A DNA stretch of 64,000 nucleotides from Pseudomonas sp. ICMP 561 (lineage in GTDB: Bacteria; Pseudomonadota; Gammaproteobacteria; Pseudomonadales; Pseudomonadaceae), in assembly GCF_002699985.1 (NCBI RefSeq), contig NZ_LKBT01000012.1, positions 313,449 through 377,448 of the forward strand, in the 5' to 3' direction. Position numbers and translations under genes: made by a program. Positions within the stretch are counted from its first letter, which is position 1. The number at the start of each line of letters is the position of its first letter. The notes below the pieces were generated by a model that made no database searches, had not been told where the DNA came from, and saw only the letters and a list, made by a program, of their open reading frames with translations. This document shows positions 16,820 to 26,021 of this stretch, one piece after another.

Positions 16820-18460
16820 TCAGGTTTTAAATTTGTTAACCAGCACGCCAAATGAGGCGGCCAGTCGAGACAGCTCGGCACTTGAAGCATTAGTTTGATG
16901 TGCGCCCGTTGCCGTTTGCGTGGAGATGTCTTGAATGTTAATCAAGTTTCGGTCAACTTCACGAGCTACATGAGCTTGTTCTTCAGCAGCACTGGCGATG
17001 ACGAGATTCTTCTCGTTAATTATAGAAACACCTTCGGTGATTCTGTCTAACGCGTGGCCTGCTTCAATGGCTTGATCCCGGGTTTCTCCCGCAAGGCTTC
17101 TACTGTTATTCATAGCGATCACGGCCTCGTCCGCACCTACGCGCACTTGAGCCATCATGGCTTCGATATCTGCAGTCGATGCCTGAGTTCGGTGCGCAAG
17201 TGCACGTACTTCATCGGCGACCACCGCGAAGCCACGACCCTGCTCGCCAGCTCTGGCTGCTTCAATTGCGGCATTCAATGCCAAGAGGTTGGTTTGCTGA
17301 GCGATGGACTGAATGACCGCGAGAACCCCGGTTATCTCGTTGACTCTAGAGGCGAGTACCGTAACCTTTTCGGTCGATTGCGAAATCTGCTCTGCCATTG
17401 TATTAACCGACCCAACGGCACTCTTTACCTGGTCACGCCCTTGAATCGCACTGCGGCTGGTTTCTTCAGAGGACTCAGACGCCCCTGACGCATTGCGCGC
17501 GACTTCCTCTACCGCTGCCGTCATCTCGTTGACCGCCGTAGCGGCTTGCTGGATTTCGTCGTTTTGGCGTATCAGTGCTCTAGAGCTTTCTTCCGTAACT
17601 GCATTTAACTCTTCGGACGCAGAGGCAAGCTGATCAGCCGCATTCGCGATTTCTTTGATCGTACCTCTCAGATTGATTTGCATCGTGCTGAGCGCAGTTT
17701 GAAGGGTGCTAATCTCGTCCCTTCCGGTTACATCGATTTTTTGAGAAAGGTCGCCCTCAGCCACCTGTTTTGCGGTCCGTAGCGCTGTCGAAAGCGGCCG
17801 CGTTATGGAGCGTGTTACCAACAGTCCCAAAATGATTGCGGCAATAAATGCGACAACCACGCCTACCGCTAATGACCAGTAGGCGGCGCTTGAAGTTTTC
17901 GCGGCGTCTACCGCCACGTCTTCACTCTGGCGCTTATTGGAAGCGACCATTATCTTGAGCTCATCGTTTGCTTTTTTGTATTCAGGATCCACTTCTTGTT
18001 CGAATAGCCTCGTCGCGCCTTCAAGGTCTCCTTTCTCCGCTAACTCGATCACGTGAGAGGAGGCATTGATATACGCTGGCCAGGATTTTTCAAATTGGTC
18101 CCCTGCGACTCTTTCATCATCTTCCAGAGGCGTTTGCCGATATTTATTAAAAAGTTGCTCTACCTCTCTTTGGTTGTCTGCCAAGGACTTCAAAACATCG
18201 TCATATTTGGCCTGGTCTGCCTTTGCAAATTTAAACAGCAGTGCACGGTGTAAGTCGCGATAATGTGCTATCGCATTTGAGCGGGCGTTACTCGTGTTGT
18301 ACACAGAGACAAGATTGTTGCTTACGATTCCATCTACGCTGTTCTTCAGCCCCGTGATTCCTGTGTAGCCAACCAAGCCAACACCTAGGGTGATAACTGC
18401 GCATGCTACAAACGCAGAAATCAGACGTGTTGAGAGCAGGGTACCGCGTAAAAGATTCAT
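16820..18460 (-). CDS. Methyl-accepting chemotaxis protein (4HB sensor)
   Basis: 546 residues with classic chemoreceptor order: TM1 (about 10-30), periplasmic four-helix-bundle sensor (about 31-190), TM2 (192-214), HAMP (215-268, [22 protein letters not shown]), and a cytoplasmic signalling hairpin whose tip reads '[20 protein letters not shown]' then '[13 protein letters not shown]'. The 4HB sensor class binds small organic acids or amino acids, but no ligand can be inferred. It lacks a C-terminal CheR-tethering pentapeptide. The gene is alone in the accessory region and would have to feed the chromosomal Che proteins encoded elsewhere. Confidence 0.95.
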   Translation of the reverse strand: MNLLRGTLLSTRLISAFVACAVITLGVGLVGYTGITGLKNSVDGIVSNNLVSVYNTSNARSNAIAHYRDLHRALLFKFAKADQAKYDDVLKSLADNQREVEQLFNKYRQTPLEDDERVAGDQFEKSWPAYINASSHVIELAEKGDLEGATRLFEQEVDPEYKKANDELKIMVASNKRQSEDVAVDAAKTSSAAYWSLAVGVVVAFIAAIILGLLVTRSITRPLSTALRTAKQVAEGDLSQKIDVTGRDEISTLQTALSTMQINLRGTIKEIANAADQLASASEELNAVTEESSRALIRQNDEIQQAATAVNEMTAAVEEVARNASGASESSEETSRSAIQGRDQVKSAVGSVNTMAEQISQSTEKVTVLASRVNEITGVLAVIQSIAQQTNLLALNAAIEAARAGEQGRGFAVVADEVRALAHRTQASTADIEAMMAQVRVGADEAVIAMNNSRSLAGETRDQAIEAGHALDRITEGVSIINEKNLVIASAAEEQAHVAREVDRNLINIQDISTQTATGAHQTNASSAELSRLAASFGVLVNKFKT

Positions 18461-19011
18461 CGTATTGTGGCCTTCCTTGTTTTCCCTATCCGAACCAGAA
18501 GGGTAATGCGCTCTTTATCGGCCAGGGACTGTCGTTCCCGCAGTAGGTGGCGACAAGCGGTGTAGGCTGATACCAACCCAGGTCGCAAAGTGGTTCAGCG
18601 CTGTTGTCTTTATAGGGCTGTCAAGCTAATCACCTGACTCGGTCAGGTACTGCTCGCATTAGCGCTTGCCCTTGGCACATTCCTGGAGCTGCCTCGTTCA
18701 AGCTTTGCGATAGGGATAGGCAGCCTTCGCCGGACGCGACGATCGTGGTGATACCTTTGATTTTAGCGCTGGCCGGTCCAGCGGGTGACCGCTTTGCTCT
18801 TACCGATTGCCTTACATCGCGGCCCGTCCAGGCGTAAACCAGAATATCTGCCGCAACGTGTGCTGCGAGCTCATGCCCCCGCGCAAGCTTCTGCGAATCG
18901 CTAAACCTGTCACATAATGCAGGCGGCCATGATTGAGTTTTTGGGTAAGGGGGATTTGATGGGGGCCTGACGCGCTGCGCGCGTCAGGCCCTAAGCGCCA
19001 CGCCGCGAAAA
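18461..19011. other. Intergenic region, 551 bp, no convincing gene
   Basis: No reading frame here has a ribosome-binding site or recognisable product. The only structure seen is a perfect 13-bp inverted repeat (GGGCCTGACGCGC / GCGCGTCAGGCCC, 18963-18991) with a 3-nt loop, 20 bp beyond the stop of the next minus-strand gene. The MCP promoter must lie just above 18460. Confidence 0.5.
18963..18991 (-). terminator. GC-rich perfect hairpin downstream of the small HTH gene
   Basis: A 13-bp stem with loop TGC. There is no U-run on either side, so it may act as a transcript 3'-end stabiliser or a Rho-assisted terminator rather than an intrinsic one. Confidence 0.45.
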
Positions 19012-19251
19012 CTATTGTCTTTTTGCGCTCGCTTCTGCGGCAAGGCACTCAAGAGCAAACTGTTCCGTGTACGTCATCTGAATTGGCGTGGTTTCTCCCT
19101 TGACGGTTCTTTCACCCTCAAGAATGTAGCGAATCCGCTTGTCCGTTACACCAATGCGTTTTGCGATCCAGGACGGGGTTTGTCCGATGCGTGAAATCAA
19201 CTTGTCGGCGTATTCGGTGGAGGGGTTATAGAGTTCTGCATTGGGTGTCAT
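19012..19251 (-). CDS. Small helix-turn-helix protein (79 aa)
   Basis: The segment 'YADKLISRIGQTPSWIAKRIGVTDKRIRYILEGERTVKG' has the spacing of a Cro/C1-type helix-turn-helix (helix 2 TPSWIAKRIG, recognition helix TDKRIRYILEG). This suggests a phage- or island-derived DNA-binding regulator. The remaining C-terminal helix may dimerise. The ribosome-binding site is weak. It is surrounded by other small orphan genes, and its target is unknown. Confidence 0.6.
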   Translation of the reverse strand: MTPNAELYNPSTEYADKLISRIGQTPSWIAKRIGVTDKRIRYILEGERTVKGETTPIQMTYTEQFALECLAAEASAKRQ

Positions 19252-19368
19252 GTGAGGTCCAGATATAGGTTAATACGTGCTGCATACAGCAAGTATGCAA
19301 CACGATCAGCCGAAGCGTCCCGTTCGACGCCCTAAGGTCACCGACTGCAGTCGTGCGCCTCCATCCGC

Positions 19369-19566
19369 TCAAATACTCATCGCATGCGCTGAGATGCTGT
19401 TATTTATTGCCGAAATGGTATGAGGCGGCACTTGCTGCGCTTTATCAGTCGCCGCTTCGCCAGCGGGTTGCGTCGGGGAGCACAGTGCCTTCAACATGGC
19501 CGACTCTGCATCCAGTGTTTTAATTGCTTTCGCATGGTTCGCTGCGATTTCACTGAGAGTTGACAC
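19369..19566 (-). CDS. Small hypothetical protein with GTG start (65 aa)
   Basis: GTG at 19566 is preceded by AGGAG at 7 nt, which argues for translation. The sequence is Ala/Ser-rich and helical in the first half (LSEIAANHAKAIKTLDAESAMLKAL), with a Pro-containing linker after it. It resembles no family I know. Confidence 0.5.
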   Translation of the reverse strand: MSTLSEIAANHAKAIKTLDAESAMLKALCSPTQPAGEAATDKAQQVPPHTISAINNSISAHAMSI

Positions 19567-19822
19567 GGTACGTCTCCTGGTTATATCCGGCGCATCGCTG
19601 CGTCCTTGAGCTTGAGTGAATGGTTTGTCGCGTCAACATTAAGTCTTTTCAGTGCCGCTACTAGCGTCTGTAGCAAACGCTACGCCAGTCAGCGGTCTCC
19701 TGTGCCGTCATGGGGGCTATAAATGCATCCGTCCATCGGATAACGGTGCGGTAGCAATCAAATGAATCTGGCAAGCGGTTGTGAGGCGACAAGCAGGTAA
19801 GTCCTTGACCGCTCTGGCTTGC

Positions 19823-20077
19823 TTAACCACGAGATTCCGAGCGGGCTGTCTTGGTCTTGGGTCCTGCGACCACCCAGGCGATCAGTCCCAAAACAGGAAC
19901 GAACACCAGTGCCAGAATCCAAAGGCATTTGCTCTCGCGGCTGCCTTCGCTTTTGACGATTCGCATCACTACCAGGAATTCGATCACCACCAGAATGGTT
20001 GCGAATACGATCCACAGCACCGGCATATTCATGATTGATGCTAATACGTTCCAACTCTCTGAGTTACCCATCGTCAT
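19823..20077 (-). CDS. PLDc_N (cardiolipin synthase N-terminal-like) membrane protein
   Basis: 84 residues with two transmembrane helices (about 15-40 and 50-70). The second carries the PLDc_N hallmark 'LALVFVPVLGLIAWVVAGPK', as in the membrane anchor of cardiolipin synthases, but no phospholipase domain follows. Small stand-alone PLDc_N proteins are common and of unknown role. The start could be ATG 20077 or the next Met at codon 3. Confidence 0.75.
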   Translation of the reverse strand: MTMGNSESWNVLASIMNMPVLWIVFATILVVIEFLVVMRIVKSEGSRESKCLWILALVFVPVLGLIAWVVAGPKTKTARSESRG

Positions 20078-20174
20078 ACACTCCCTTGGTCGTTACTGTT
20101 TAGTCACGACGACGATGCAAGGGTTCAATTGCTCTGATTTTCGAGGCCGCGATTCAGGTCCGCCTAAGGCTTGG

Positions 20175-20549
20175 CTAGAGATAGCCATCTGCATTGTTGA
20201 GCATCGCTGCGGCGGCGTTGAACTCTGCCAGCGAGTTGTTGCGCCAGTTGTGAGGATCTCGCAGGTAATGATTCAGCAGCCAGTGGATGGTTGCTGCCTG
20301 TTCGTCCTCGGCCCTCTCCGCAATTGTGTGGCCCATTCTTCTGAGCACCTGTGCGGTAGATTGGCAGCCGAAGCTTGGTCTGCTCAGGATAAAGCGCAGA
20401 TCAGCTGTCAACGAAAGCTCTGTCGGCCTGGCGAGCAGCTCTTGAAGTTCAAGTATTGCAAAGAGACTCCCGTCTGCATGAGGGGTGGTTCTCGCGGTCA
20501 GGCTTTCAAGCAGTGGGGCGGGAACGATGATGTATTTCCTTCTGTTCAT
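20175..20549 (-). CDS. Hypothetical protein (124 aa)
   Basis: The start at 20549 (MNRRKYIIVPAP..) is supported by a G-rich site just upstream; the frame is open 35 codons further but without a ribosome-binding site. The protein is soluble and helical, with a conserved-looking end 'IHWLLNHYLRDPHNWRNNSLAEFNAAAAML'. No family is recognised. Confidence 0.5.
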   Translation of the reverse strand: MNRRKYIIVPAPLLESLTARTTPHADGSLFAILELQELLARPTELSLTADLRFILSRPSFGCQSTAQVLRRMGHTIAERAEDEQAATIHWLLNHYLRDPHNWRNNSLAEFNAAAAMLNNADGYL

Positions 20550-20819
20550 AATCCCCCACTCAAATAACTCCAGCTGGTGTGCTGTTATAGTGCCAGCTTC
20601 CAAGGTTGTTAATAAACAGCTCATTAATTGAGGAATGTAGGTGGAAACAGGCACCTGCTATTCGTTTGGATGGTTATGTCAGCGCTGGAACCCAATTTTC
20701 AGGAAGGATCGCGAGTTGCGGGAAGCCACATCCGACATGCTGGCTCACACTCAGGTTTCGTTTTTCACAAATCTGGGCTATAGCTAAAGCTCATTATCTT
20801 GTAAGGCAAGGAGCAGTCG

Positions 20820-21287
20820 ATGTCGGAAGTAGAGCAGAGCCTCAAAGCCACGTCCCAAGACGTGAAATATGATGAGCTGATCGCGCATCTGAAGGATCAA
20901 GGCAAGCAAATCGACTGGTTATTGCAGTTTCTGGTCAAGTTTGTCGTCACCACACCGGTAGAAATCGGCATAACCCTTTCTGTCGGCGGCAATCTGGTCT
21001 CGGGTCAGTTGATTTCGCACGACACATACTTCAAGCAGCTTGCCGAGGACATGGCAGCTCCACTGGCTCAATTCGATGGTGGCGTTGACGAGTCCATGAA
21101 GCAGATTATTTTGTCCTTCACTCCTGGTGAGTCAGCGGACGAAACCACTGCATTTCATTTCATCCATTTGAAAGACTGCAAAACCTATTCGAGCGACCAG
21201 AGCCCTATTTGCTCAGAGGGCGTGCTGTGGCGTGGCAAGATTGCCTCGGTGGACGGTTTCACCATGGGACTGCTGGTCAGAACCTGA
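20820..21287 (+). CDS. GvpU-like protein (gas vesicle accessory family) without a gas vesicle cluster
   Basis: 155 residues, with AAGGAG 6 nt before the ATG. The body follows GvpU of Bacillus/Priestia gas vesicle loci: 'FLVKFVVTTPVEIGITLSVGGNLVSGQLISHDTYFKQLAEDMA', then 'FIHLKDCKTY' and the end 'VLWRGKIASVDGFTMGLL' (GvpU: VWWRGRLSEVDGFSLG). In those clusters GvpU modulates vesicle clustering. No gvpA or other gvp gene is in this window, and Pseudomonas is not expected to make gas vesicles, so the fold is presumably used for something else here. It ends in its own terminator. Confidence 0.75.
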   Translation: MSEVEQSLKATSQDVKYDELIAHLKDQGKQIDWLLQFLVKFVVTTPVEIGITLSVGGNLVSGQLISHDTYFKQLAEDMAAPLAQFDGGVDESMKQIILSFTPGESADETTAFHFIHLKDCKTYSSDQSPICSEGVLWRGKIASVDGFTMGLLVRT

Positions 21288-21307
21288 AGCGTCCATGCTT
21301 GATCAGG

Positions 21308-21331
21308 CCCTGGCACTTGCCGGGGTTTTTT
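21308..21331 (+). terminator. Rho-independent terminator of the gvpU-like gene
   Basis: The stem CCCTGGC / GCCGGGG (one T-G pair) with loop ACTT is followed by six T, 21 bp after the stop codon. Confidence 0.8.
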
Positions 21332-21400
21332 AGCTCTGTAATCCACTGACCTGATAACGCTTCACACAACCGTGCCAACGCTGGCAAATAGGGGCGGGGG

Positions 21401-21769
21401 TTAAACCGCTTGTTTGGCAAACGATTTAACGATGGATTTGGTTGCCGCACTGGCATTAAGGTCGCTGACGTTTTTGACGTGCGACCATTTGCACTCGGCA
21501 ATCTCATTCTGCGGCGCGGGTTTGGCCGATGATGAAAGTACAGCCATGAAGATGTAGTGCGTGACGTTATCTTTCTCGTACTCAGCCAGATAGACCAGAT
21601 CGAGATTTTCCAGTCCTGTTTCTTCGTTCAGCTCACGAACTGCTGCCTGCTCTGGCGTCTCACCGACTTCAATTTTGCCGCCCGGCAGAGCCCATTTTGA
21701 CTTTGGCTTGCGCACGTACAGTATCCTGCCGTCGCGTTTGCAAATCACTGTTGCCCGTTCTTTCATCAT
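21401..21769 (-). CDS. Nudix hydrolase, MutT-like
   Basis: 122 residues forming a single Nudix domain. The Nudix box GX5EX7REUXEEXGU is complete: G31, E37, R45-E46, E49-E50, G52, so Mg-dependent hydrolysis of a nucleoside-diphosphate-X substrate is expected. It lacks extra domains, as in general housecleaning MutT paralogues; the substrate is unknown. GAGGTG precedes the first ATG by 5 nt. It converges on the gvpU-like gene terminator. Confidence 0.88.
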   Translation of the reverse strand: MMKERATVICKRDGRILYVRKPKSKWALPGGKIEVGETPEQAAVRELNEETGLENLDLVYLAEYEKDNVTHYIFMAVLSSSAKPAPQNEIAECKWSHVKNVSDLNASAATKSIVKSFAKQAV

Positions 21770-22293
21770 GTACTCACCTCGTATGTAATCGCCGCAAAAC
21801 AGCAGGCGGACGCATTACTTCAAAATTGCGAAGGTGATTAAGATGTCTGATGCGGTAATCATAATGTCACAAAACCTTCATAAATATGACTTAAGCAGGA
21901 TTGATGCCATTTCTGGCATCCCTTGCTTACTTGTTTCGGTATGAGCTGCAAAAAACTTGAGGGTCGAATCCTGGTTTCGGGCTGGATAAGGCGATTCATG
22001 GCCTCGGCCAGTAAAGTATTGCTGTCCACGAGGGGAGCAGTTTGCAGGCCTTTTCCATCGTCAGGTCGGTACATATATATGCTTTGGCTGAATGACGGTC
22101 TGGCGCCCTCAAAAGGTGCAAGCAGCATTGCAGGCCGGGTCTGCACTCGAACATCGGCTGCGACCCGTAAAATAGAAAACGTTTATTAAGGACCGCTCAT
22201 CGGAAGCTCACCGCTATATACGCGTATGCAGTGTCCTATGACGTGCAAGGAGGTGTTTGTCCAAACGCCTCCATCGCTAAAAAGGCTTAACCC
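21770..22293. other. Intergenic region, 524 bp, no convincing gene
   Basis: Short frames exist on both strands but none has a ribosome-binding site, domain or recognisable composition. I see no repeat or RNA structure that I can name. Confidence 0.4.
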
Positions 22294-22500
22294 ATGACTA
22301 TGCACATCGATTTCAGCACTCAAGCAAACGTACTGATGTTTGAATTGAACGACGCAACCACAGCCATGATGGGAATGGTTGGTACACACCAGACCACAGG
22401 TCCTGTGTGGGTCGCTGCCACTGCGCGTCAAAGTCTGTCTTTTGGTCGTTGGAGCGCCTTCATCAAGAAATCCGAAATGTACGGCCATGCGTTGAGCTGA
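22294..22500 (+). CDS. Small orphan protein, paralogue 3 of 3 (68 aa)
   Basis: The core 'LMFELNDATTAMMGMV...VWVAATARQSLSFGRWSAFI' matches the skeleton of the genes at 14169 and 16332, with lower identity. It starts at the first ATG after an AAAAAGG site, or two codons later. It is 9 bp upstream of the next small gene in the same direction, a likely two-gene unit. Function unknown. Confidence 0.7.
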   Translation: MTMHIDFSTQANVLMFELNDATTAMMGMVGTHQTTGPVWVAATARQSLSFGRWSAFIKKSEMYGHALS

Positions 22501-22515
22501 CACAGGCAAATGGGC

Positions 22516-22752
22516 ATGACTTATCGTTACTGCATTTCCTACCGGTTCAAAGAGCAAATGCGCGAACATTTGCTTGAGCTTGAGCAATCGTCGCTGCCTG
22601 CTCACATCGCCGCTCTGCATTTGCTGCAGTTGCACTTCGGCGATGCAGAGAACAGCCTGATCATGCCCACGGCCGATGCACCCCCTGCATCGGTGCTGGA
22701 TCAGGCTCAGCTGCTAGGTATTACCGATGTGACCTCCCGTCTTATTACCTGA
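22516..22752 (+). CDS. Small hypothetical protein (78 aa)
   Basis: The start is chosen at the ATG at 22516 (MTYRYCISYRFKE..); an ATG two codons earlier is possible. The protein is soluble, helical in the first 45 residues (..FKEQMREHLLELEQSSLPAHIAALHLLQLHF). It lies immediately downstream of small paralogue 3, and translation may be coupled. No family is recognised. Confidence 0.5.
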   Translation: MTYRYCISYRFKEQMREHLLELEQSSLPAHIAALHLLQLHFGDAENSLIMPTADAPPASVLDQAQLLGITDVTSRLIT

Positions 22753-22965
22753 ACGTTACCCAATCACCTTTCTGGCTGCTTGATTAACATTATCCTGCCG
22801 CGTCCAAAGAGTTTTCCCGAGATTCAAACCTGTTTGTATTCAAGGCTGGAATTCGCATGCCGATACTTCTGGCGGCTTTCTTGCGCCTGATATGAATATG
22901 CCACTTGCACGGTTTTGCACGCGCCCCGAATATAAGCGCCTGCTGTCTCTGGTTTTGGAGCTTTC

Positions 22966-25851
22966 ATGAGTGTTCCTCCCTTGGCCTCTGACCGAGCTCA
23001 ATCAAGTGTTGCCGATGATCCTGCCAGCAGATACCTGGCCGACGCAGCGCCGGGTGCTGTAGCGAACTTCGGGGGTGAACCCATCGAAGTGGTACTTGCC
23101 GCGATCAAGGATCGGATGGGGGATGTGCCGTGGGCGGTGTATGCCGTCGGTGACCCTATGCATCTGTTGGGGCATGGCGAAAGCCCGATGCGCTGGTCTG
23201 TGAGCGTTGCCAACGACCGTTTTGATGATTTCTGTCGCGAATACAGGTTACAGCGTTGGGCTGCCGGTAAAGGCGAGGGCGTGCTGGCGTGGCTGGTCGC
23301 GCCGCAAAACGAGGCCTGCGATACAGATCTACCCGGGCTGGCATTACGTCTGGGTCACCGCTTGCAGACCGATGCCCTGGCTCGGGCCCAGATTACCCAG
23401 CGGGTGCTGTATGAAATCACCTATCTGGCCAGTTCTACCCGGGATCGTGGCGCTTTTCTGGAGGGGGTGCATCATCAGCTTGCCTCGCTGATTGATGCGG
23501 AGAACCTGTATCTCGCGCTTTACGATTCTGACACCGACAAGATTACCTACCCGTATTACGTCGACATCACAGATCTCGACGCGCTGGAGTCGGACGCGTC
23601 CGAATATCTGGATCGCTCACGGCTGTCGATGACCGGCTATGTCTTGAATAGCGCACAACCGCTGTTTGTCGACGCGGCAGGTATCGAACGGGCTCAGCTG
23701 CAAAAGCGGTTCTATTGCGTAGGTCATCGCCCGGAGTTCTGGATGGGCGCACCGCTGAAGAATGCTTCGGACGAAGTATTCGGCATGCTGGCCATGCAGG
23801 TATACGACGTTTCCCGGGTTTACAGTGCCGAGGACCGAGCCTTGTTTCTGGTTGTGGTTCGCCATGTGGCTATGGCACTGGATCGTATCCTGCATCGCGC
23901 CGATCTCGAACGAACCGTCATGTTGCGCACCCAGGAGCTCTCGGCCCTCAATAACGCCCTGCGTCAGGAAGTGGCCGAACGTGAGCGTGCCGAGCATCTG
24001 CAAAGTGCGCTGTTTCAGATAGCCGAATTGTCCAGTCAGCCTGGTGACATGGCTGAGCTGTTTCACAGCCTGCATCTGATCGTAGGTGAGTTGCTGGTCG
24101 CCCTGAACTTCTACATTGCACTGTTTGACAATTCCACGGGAGAAGTGACCTTTCCTTACTACGTCGATGAGCGCCAGGCTACTCGTCCGCAGGCCAGGCG
24201 TGGTCAGCGTGGCCTGACCGAGTATGTGATTCGTCAGCGTCGTGCCTGCCTTATCGACCAGGATGAAACCCTCAGGCTTGAAGCCAGCGGCGAGATTGAT
24301 GTGGTGAGGGAGGGGATCCGTTCCTCGTCATGGCTGGGGATTCCGCTGTTCGACGGCAATGATGTGCGGGGTGTGCTTGCCGTCCAGAGTTACTCGCCGC
24401 TGGTGCGTTACTCGTTACGCGACCAGGAGTTGCTGACCTTCGTCTCCAGGCACATCGACACCGCGCTGTCCCGGCGCAGCGCTGCCGAAGCGGTACACAC
24501 CGCCAACCTGCGGCTCGAAGCGCGTGTTCAGGACCGGACCCGAGAGCTGGATTACGCCAACGCCAAACTTCAGCACGAGAACTCGCATGACTCGCTCACC
24601 GGCTTGCCAAACCGCAGCCATTTGCAGCAGCGCCTGCATGCGGAATGGCTCGAGTTTCGCACCACCGGTCGTGATCTGGGTGTGATGTTCATCGACCTGG
24701 ATCGCTTCAAGCTGGTCAACGACAGTCTGGGTCATCATTTTGGTGATCAGTTGCTGACTCAGGCTGCTGATCGCTTGCGTGGCTGCATGCGCGATTCTGA
24801 TCTACTGGCACGACTGGGTGGCGATGAGTTTGCTGTACTGGCCGCTGGCGCTTCGCTGGATATGGCCATCGGGATTGCCGAACGCATACTCGCAGCCTTT
24901 GATCTGCCGTTCTTCATTGACGGCCATGCGGTGTTTTCGTCCTGCAGCATTGGCGTAGTCGGGGCTGACAGTCAGTTTCATGAGATGCCTGCTGATTTGC
25001 TGCGTGATGCTGATATGGCCATGTATAGGGTCAAGAACGGTGGCCGGGACAGTTATGCGGTGTTCAACCAAGAGTTGCGCCGCGAGGTGTCGGACCAGGT
25101 TGAGCGCGAGGGGGCATTGCGTAATGCCCTCAAGCGCAAGGACGAGCTGATTCCGTATTTTCAGCCGATCATCGATGTGAACAGCGGCAAGCTGTTGGCT
25201 TTGGAGGCGTTGATCCGCTGGCGCCAACCCGATGGCAGGATTCTGGCTCCCGGTCAGTTCCTGCCCGCGCTGGAAGGCTTGCGTCTGATAGGGCGGCTGG
25301 ACTTGTACATGTTGCGGCGTGTCGTGGAGATACTTGCACGGCCGGGCAACGAGCATTGGCCTACGGTGCATGTGAACTGCTCCAGCTACAGCATTACCCG
25401 CCCTGAGTTTGCCGGTGAAGTGCTGACACTGCTGGCAAATTACGAAATGGCGCCTTCACGAATTTGTCTGGAGCTTACTGAAGGCGCATTGGTTGCGGAG
25501 CCGGAATTGGCCCGGCAATCGATGAAGCAGCTCGCTGACCATGGCATGTCAGTGGTGCTGGATGATTTTGGCGCGGGTTTCTCGTCCCTCAGCTACGTCC
25601 ATCAATATCACTTCAGCGGTCTGAAGATCGACAAGTCGTTCACCCTTGAACTGACCACCAGCGCCCGCAGCCGGGCGATCGTGCGTGCAATTGTAAGGAT
25701 GGCCGAGTCTCTTGATCTGACCGTTGTAGCGGAGGGCGTAGAAGATCAGGCCACCCTTGACCTGTTACGGGAGATCGGTGCGGGTCAGGCCCAGGGCTAC
25801 TTCTTTGCTGTGCCGCTGCCCGAGGACAAACTGCTGTTGAGTGACAGGTAG
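22966..25851 (+). CDS. GAF-GAF-GGDEF-EAL cyclic-di-GMP turnover protein
   Basis: 961 residues, cytosolic. Two tandem GAF domains (about 150-310 and 350-500) share the repeated motif 'FYIALFD/LYLALYD..YPYYVD', each followed by a coiled linker. The GGDEF domain (about 545-700) has an intact GGDEF at 618-622 and an RxxD inhibitory I-site at R609-D612. The EAL domain (about 715-955) has E747-A-L749, DDFGAG and the metal/substrate motifs expected of an active phosphodiesterase. Both synthesis and hydrolysis of c-di-GMP are therefore plausible, with the GAF pair selecting the outcome. It is monocistronic, with a 212-bp leader. Confidence 0.93.
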   Translation: MSVPPLASDRAQSSVADDPASRYLADAAPGAVANFGGEPIEVVLAAIKDRMGDVPWAVYAVGDPMHLLGHGESPMRWSVSVANDRFDDFCREYRLQRWAAGKGEGVLAWLVAPQNEACDTDLPGLALRLGHRLQTDALARAQITQRVLYEITYLASSTRDRGAFLEGVHHQLASLIDAENLYLALYDSDTDKITYPYYVDITDLDALESDASEYLDRSRLSMTGYVLNSAQPLFVDAAGIERAQLQKRFYCVGHRPEFWMGAPLKNASDEVFGMLAMQVYDVSRVYSAEDRALFLVVVRHVAMALDRILHRADLERTVMLRTQELSALNNALRQEVAERERAEHLQSALFQIAELSSQPGDMAELFHSLHLIVGELLVALNFYIALFDNSTGEVTFPYYVDERQATRPQARRGQRGLTEYVIRQRRACLIDQDETLRLEASGEIDVVREGIRSSSWLGIPLFDGNDVRGVLAVQSYSPLVRYSLRDQELLTFVSRHIDTALSRRSAAEAVHTANLRLEARVQDRTRELDYANAKLQHENSHDSLTGLPNRSHLQQRLHAEWLEFRTTGRDLGVMFIDLDRFKLVNDSLGHHFGDQLLTQAADRLRGCMRDSDLLARLGGDEFAVLAAGASLDMAIGIAERILAAFDLPFFIDGHAVFSSCSIGVVGADSQFHEMPADLLRDADMAMYRVKNGGRDSYAVFNQELRREVSDQVEREGALRNALKRKDELIPYFQPIIDVNSGKLLALEALIRWRQPDGRILAPGQFLPALEGLRLIGRLDLYMLRRVVEILARPGNEHWPTVHVNCSSYSITRPEFAGEVLTLLANYEMAPSRICLELTEGALVAEPELARQSMKQLADHGMSVVLDDFGAGFSSLSYVHQYHFSGLKIDKSFTLELTTSARSRAIVRAIVRMAESLDLTVVAEGVEDQATLDLLREIGAGQAQGYFFAVPLPEDKLLLSDR

Positions 25852-26021
25852 TTGACCGGCAATCCTCGGCCACAATTGGCCGCCGATTGCCGTACCTCTT
25901 CTCGCGACCTTCGAGGTGCACGTCTGGACATCAGGCGTTCCGAGCGCTCCAGAGCAACGAGTCAAATGGCATCAGTCTTGCTACTCAGGTTGTGCATCAC
26001 AATAGGCAGCAGGAGGTAAGC

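Noticed and set aside
21859..22189. Overlapping small frames on both strands before the third small paralogue
   Set aside because: Neither has a ribosome-binding site, domain or conserved-looking composition; left as intergenic.
10396..22800. The whole tRNA-Val region as an active genomic island
   Set aside because: The integrase and all transposases are truncated, and I found no duplicate of the tRNA 3' end that would mark attR; only a decayed boundary is supported.
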